Source: Merdimonas faecigallinarum
GTDB lineage: Bacteria > Bacillota > Clostridia > Lachnospirales > Lachnospiraceae
Assembly: GCA_019119285.1 (NCBI GenBank)
Contig: DWXJ01000053.1
Span: 1 to 40,655 of the forward strand
Direction of reading: 5' to 3'
DNA: 40,655 bases
The stretch's first letter is position 1. Every line of letters begins with the position of its first letter. Position numbers and translations under genes: made by a program. The notes under the pieces were generated by a model, which was not told where the DNA came from, ran no database searches, and worked only from the letters and a program-made list of their open reading frames with translations. Below, piece after piece: positions 39,167 to 40,655 of this stretch.

Positions 39167-40219
39167 CTACTCAATATTTTCATCATCCAGCCTGTGGAAA
39201 TCTCGATTTTGTCCAAATACATGTACCAGCGGGATGACTTTGATAAAGCAGTTGTAGCTGCCTTTTTTGATGAATTCGCGCAGCTGGATGTATTCTTTTG
39301 AATTGCACACGCAGCTCATCTGTACCTTGGGTTCCCTGGAGTAGCCGCCTACAGCGTCATGGTAAATGGTGACGCTTTTGTGGATTGTATTGATGATGAA
39401 GTCTTCCACTTCTTCCATTTTCTGATCGCCGATGATCTGCATGTCATATAATTTGGGTCCCAGGTTAAACACTACGTAATTCATGGCGTTTACGTAAATC
39501 AGCTGTCCTGCGAAGGCATACGCCAGTGTATCCAGATCAAATGCGGTTGCCATGAACAGAATGATCAGCACTTCTTCGAAATAGTATATTTTCTTTAGTT
39601 CTATGGATTTCCAGACGCATTTTTTGAGAATTTTGGCCACTGTATCGTCGCCGCCGTAGGAAAATCCGATCCGGTAAGGAATCCCGATCCCGACTCCGTA
39701 TATTACGCCGAATACGGCAAGTGCGATCAGCTTATCTTCAAACACGATCTGGATATCCACGAAACTTAAGGCGGACAAAACTGCCGGATACAGTATGGAC
39801 AGGATCACGATGTTGGATGCGTCTTTTTTCCCGATTGTAAACCATGTGGTGATCAGGATCAGGATTGTGATCGCATAGTATACAAAGGAGTAATTGATTC
39901 CGGTGAAATGTTCCACAGTCAGGGAGATTCCGGTTATTCCGGGGGCCGCCAGGCCGTTCGGAATCAAAATCCAGTTGGTGGATATACTACAGCACAGGCA
40001 TCCGGCAATCAGCATACAGGCCTGTTTTATGATTTCCTGTGGAGACTTACGAAATACGGCTGTCTTCTTTTCTGCCCCGTCTCTTTGCGCTGCGCTGATC
40101 TTTCCGTCTCCTGCGCGGTCCTTACTCGTTTCTGTCTTACTCGTTTCTGTCTTACTCGTTTCTGTCTTACTCATTTCTGTCCTGCGTATTTCTGCCTCTC
40201 TCATTCCCGTACGCTCCAT
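39167..40219 (-). CDS. YitT-family membrane protein with C-terminal DUF2179 domain
   Basis: The 350-residue protein has an N-terminal Lys/Glu/Thr-rich extension of about 60 residues with KTETS repeats, then five to six hydrophobic segments (about 65-240) of the YitT/DUF161 type. A soluble C-terminal domain (about 260-345, FIINTIHKSVTIY to KVIPLVHVFG) follows. YitT proteins are poorly characterised, probably transport-related. The extension makes it longer than the usual 280-290 residues. The upstream Shine-Dalgarno is weak (AAAGGCAG), so a start at an internal ATG within the repeats (MSKTET) is possible. Confidence 0.82.
   Translation of the reverse strand: MERTGMREAEIRRTEMSKTETSKTETSKTETSKDRAGDGKISAAQRDGAEKKTAVFRKSPQEIIKQACMLIAGCLCCSISTNWILIPNGLAAPGITGISLTVEHFTGINYSFVYYAITILILITTWFTIGKKDASNIVILSILYPAVLSALSFVDIQIVFEDKLIALAVFGVIYGVGIGIPYRIGFSYGGDDTVAKILKKCVWKSIELKKIYYFEEVLIILFMATAFDLDTLAYAFAGQLIYVNAMNYVVFNLGPKLYDMQIIGDQKMEEVEDFIINTIHKSVTIYHDAVGGYSREPKVQMSCVCNSKEYIQLREFIKKGSYNCFIKVIPLVHVFGQNRDFHRLDDENIE
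40121..40195. repeat. In-frame 15-bp tandem repeat in the YitT gene
   Basis: CTTACTCGTTTCTGT occurs three times perfectly (40121-40165), once with one change (40166-40180) and once degenerate (40181-40195). Each unit encodes five residues, so copy-number change would keep the frame. Confidence 0.9.
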
Positions 40220-40296
40220 AATGTATCTCTGCCTTTCTTATGTTCTGCCTTCTTAGATTTTTCTGAATGCGTCTGCCCCCTGTCATTCATCTTATA

Positions 40297-40330
40297 CGAA
40301 AAACCCCCGGAAGTCTACACTTCCGGGGGA
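40297..40330 (-). terminator. Terminator of tuf
   Basis: CCCCCGGAAGT (40304-40314) pairs with ACTTCCGGGGG (40319-40329), 4-base loop, followed on the minus strand by five T residues, about 50 bases after the tuf stop. Confidence 0.95.
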
Positions 40331-40382
40331 ATATTCTTTTCTTATCAAGCTTTGAAAGCTATTCTATGCTGTCAGATCTCGA

Positions 40383-40655
40383 TTACTCGATAATGTTCTT
40401 AACAACACCAGAACCTACGGTACGTCCACCCTCACGGATAGCGAAACGAAGTCCTTCTTCCATAGCTACCGGATGAATCAGCTCAGCTGTCATCTCGATG
40501 TGGTCGCCAGGCATGCACATCTCTGTTCCTTCCGGAAGCATGCAGACACCTGTTACGTCAGTTGTTCTGAAGTAGAACTGCGGACGATAGTTGTTGAAGA
40601 ACGGAGTATGACGTCCACCTTCATCTTTGGTCAGAACGTATACCTGAGCGGTAAA
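40383..40655 (-). CDS. tuf: Elongation factor Tu, C-terminal part (runs off the window)
   Basis: The 90 visible C-terminal residues are EF-Tu domain 3, with GGRHTPFFNNYRPQFYFRT, the EMTAELIHPVAME region and the terminal GGRTVGSGVVKNIIE. EF-Tu delivers aminoacyl-tRNA to the ribosome. The start and GTPase domain lie beyond the right edge. The codon choice (GGT, CGT, GTA) is that of a highly expressed gene. Confidence 0.98.
   Translation of the reverse strand, partial: FTAQVYVLTKDEGGRHTPFFNNYRPQFYFRTTDVTGVCMLPEGTEMCMPGDHIEMTAELIHPVAMEEGLRFAIREGGRTVGSGVVKNIIE

Overview
The window looks like chromosome of an anaerobic, spore-forming, gut-type Clostridia, most likely Lachnospiraceae (family-level inference only). 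Pointers are the murB-rapZ-whiA-crh order, a CwlC-like cell-wall amidase behind a sigma-K-like promoter, a glycyl radical enzyme with its activase, YitT and ROK proteins, and near-identity of one gene to clostridial D-allulose 3-epimerase. Most of the sequence is GC-moderate to GC-rich; the left edge is clearly AT-rich.

Layout. 1-1.7 kb: AT-rich edge with a truncated unknown gene, a small antitoxin-like gene and tRNA-Glu(CTC). 1.7-5.8 kb: housekeeping block on the minus strand, a lipid/diacylglycerol kinase-like gene and then a murB-rapZ-whiA-crh operon. 5.8-9.8 kb: an atypical glycyl radical enzyme plus activase, divergent from deoC. 9.8-11 kb: a small membrane protein and the CwlC-like amidase. 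11-16.3 kb: a five-gene operon (DeoR regulator, class II aldolase, FGGY kinase, GatD-like dehydrogenase, PfkB kinase) that reads as a hexitol or tagatose-phosphate route without a PTS. 16.5-18.6 kb: rhamnulokinase plus fuculose/rhamnulose-phosphate-type aldolase, with operator half-sites shared with the DeoR promoter. 18.9-30.3 kb: a rare-sugar/polyol locus with a second FGGY kinase, two ROK repressors, a Zn-dehydrogenase, an AllA-like protein, an RbsABC-type importer, an SDR and a D-allulose 3-epimerase. 30.4-33.5 kb: an M24-fold protein lacking most metal ligands, translationally coupled to another Zn-dehydrogenase, with an AraC regulator. 33.8-37.1 kb: a 1,101-residue DUF5107-like/TPR protein. 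37.1-40.2 kb: HAD phosphatase, RpiB, Cof-type HAD and a YitT protein. The right edge is the 3' end of tuf.

Working together. The core of the window is carbon scavenging. Sugars or polyols enter by ABC transport, are oxidised by SDR/Zn-dehydrogenases, epimerised at C3, phosphorylated by FGGY and PfkB kinases and cleaved by aldolases. DeoR, ROK and AraC repressors or activators sit beside visible promoters and inverted repeats. Long, nearly perfect palindromes carrying a GGGACG core lie in at least five intergenic sites, four of them overlapping a stop codon; they form a dispersed REP-like family that may double as transcription terminators.

The most unusual items are the glycyl radical enzyme with a non-canonical radical loop, the AllA-like protein embedded in a sugar operon, the metal-ligand-poor M24 protein, the Shine-Dalgarno-masking hairpin over the amidase, and the palindrome family.
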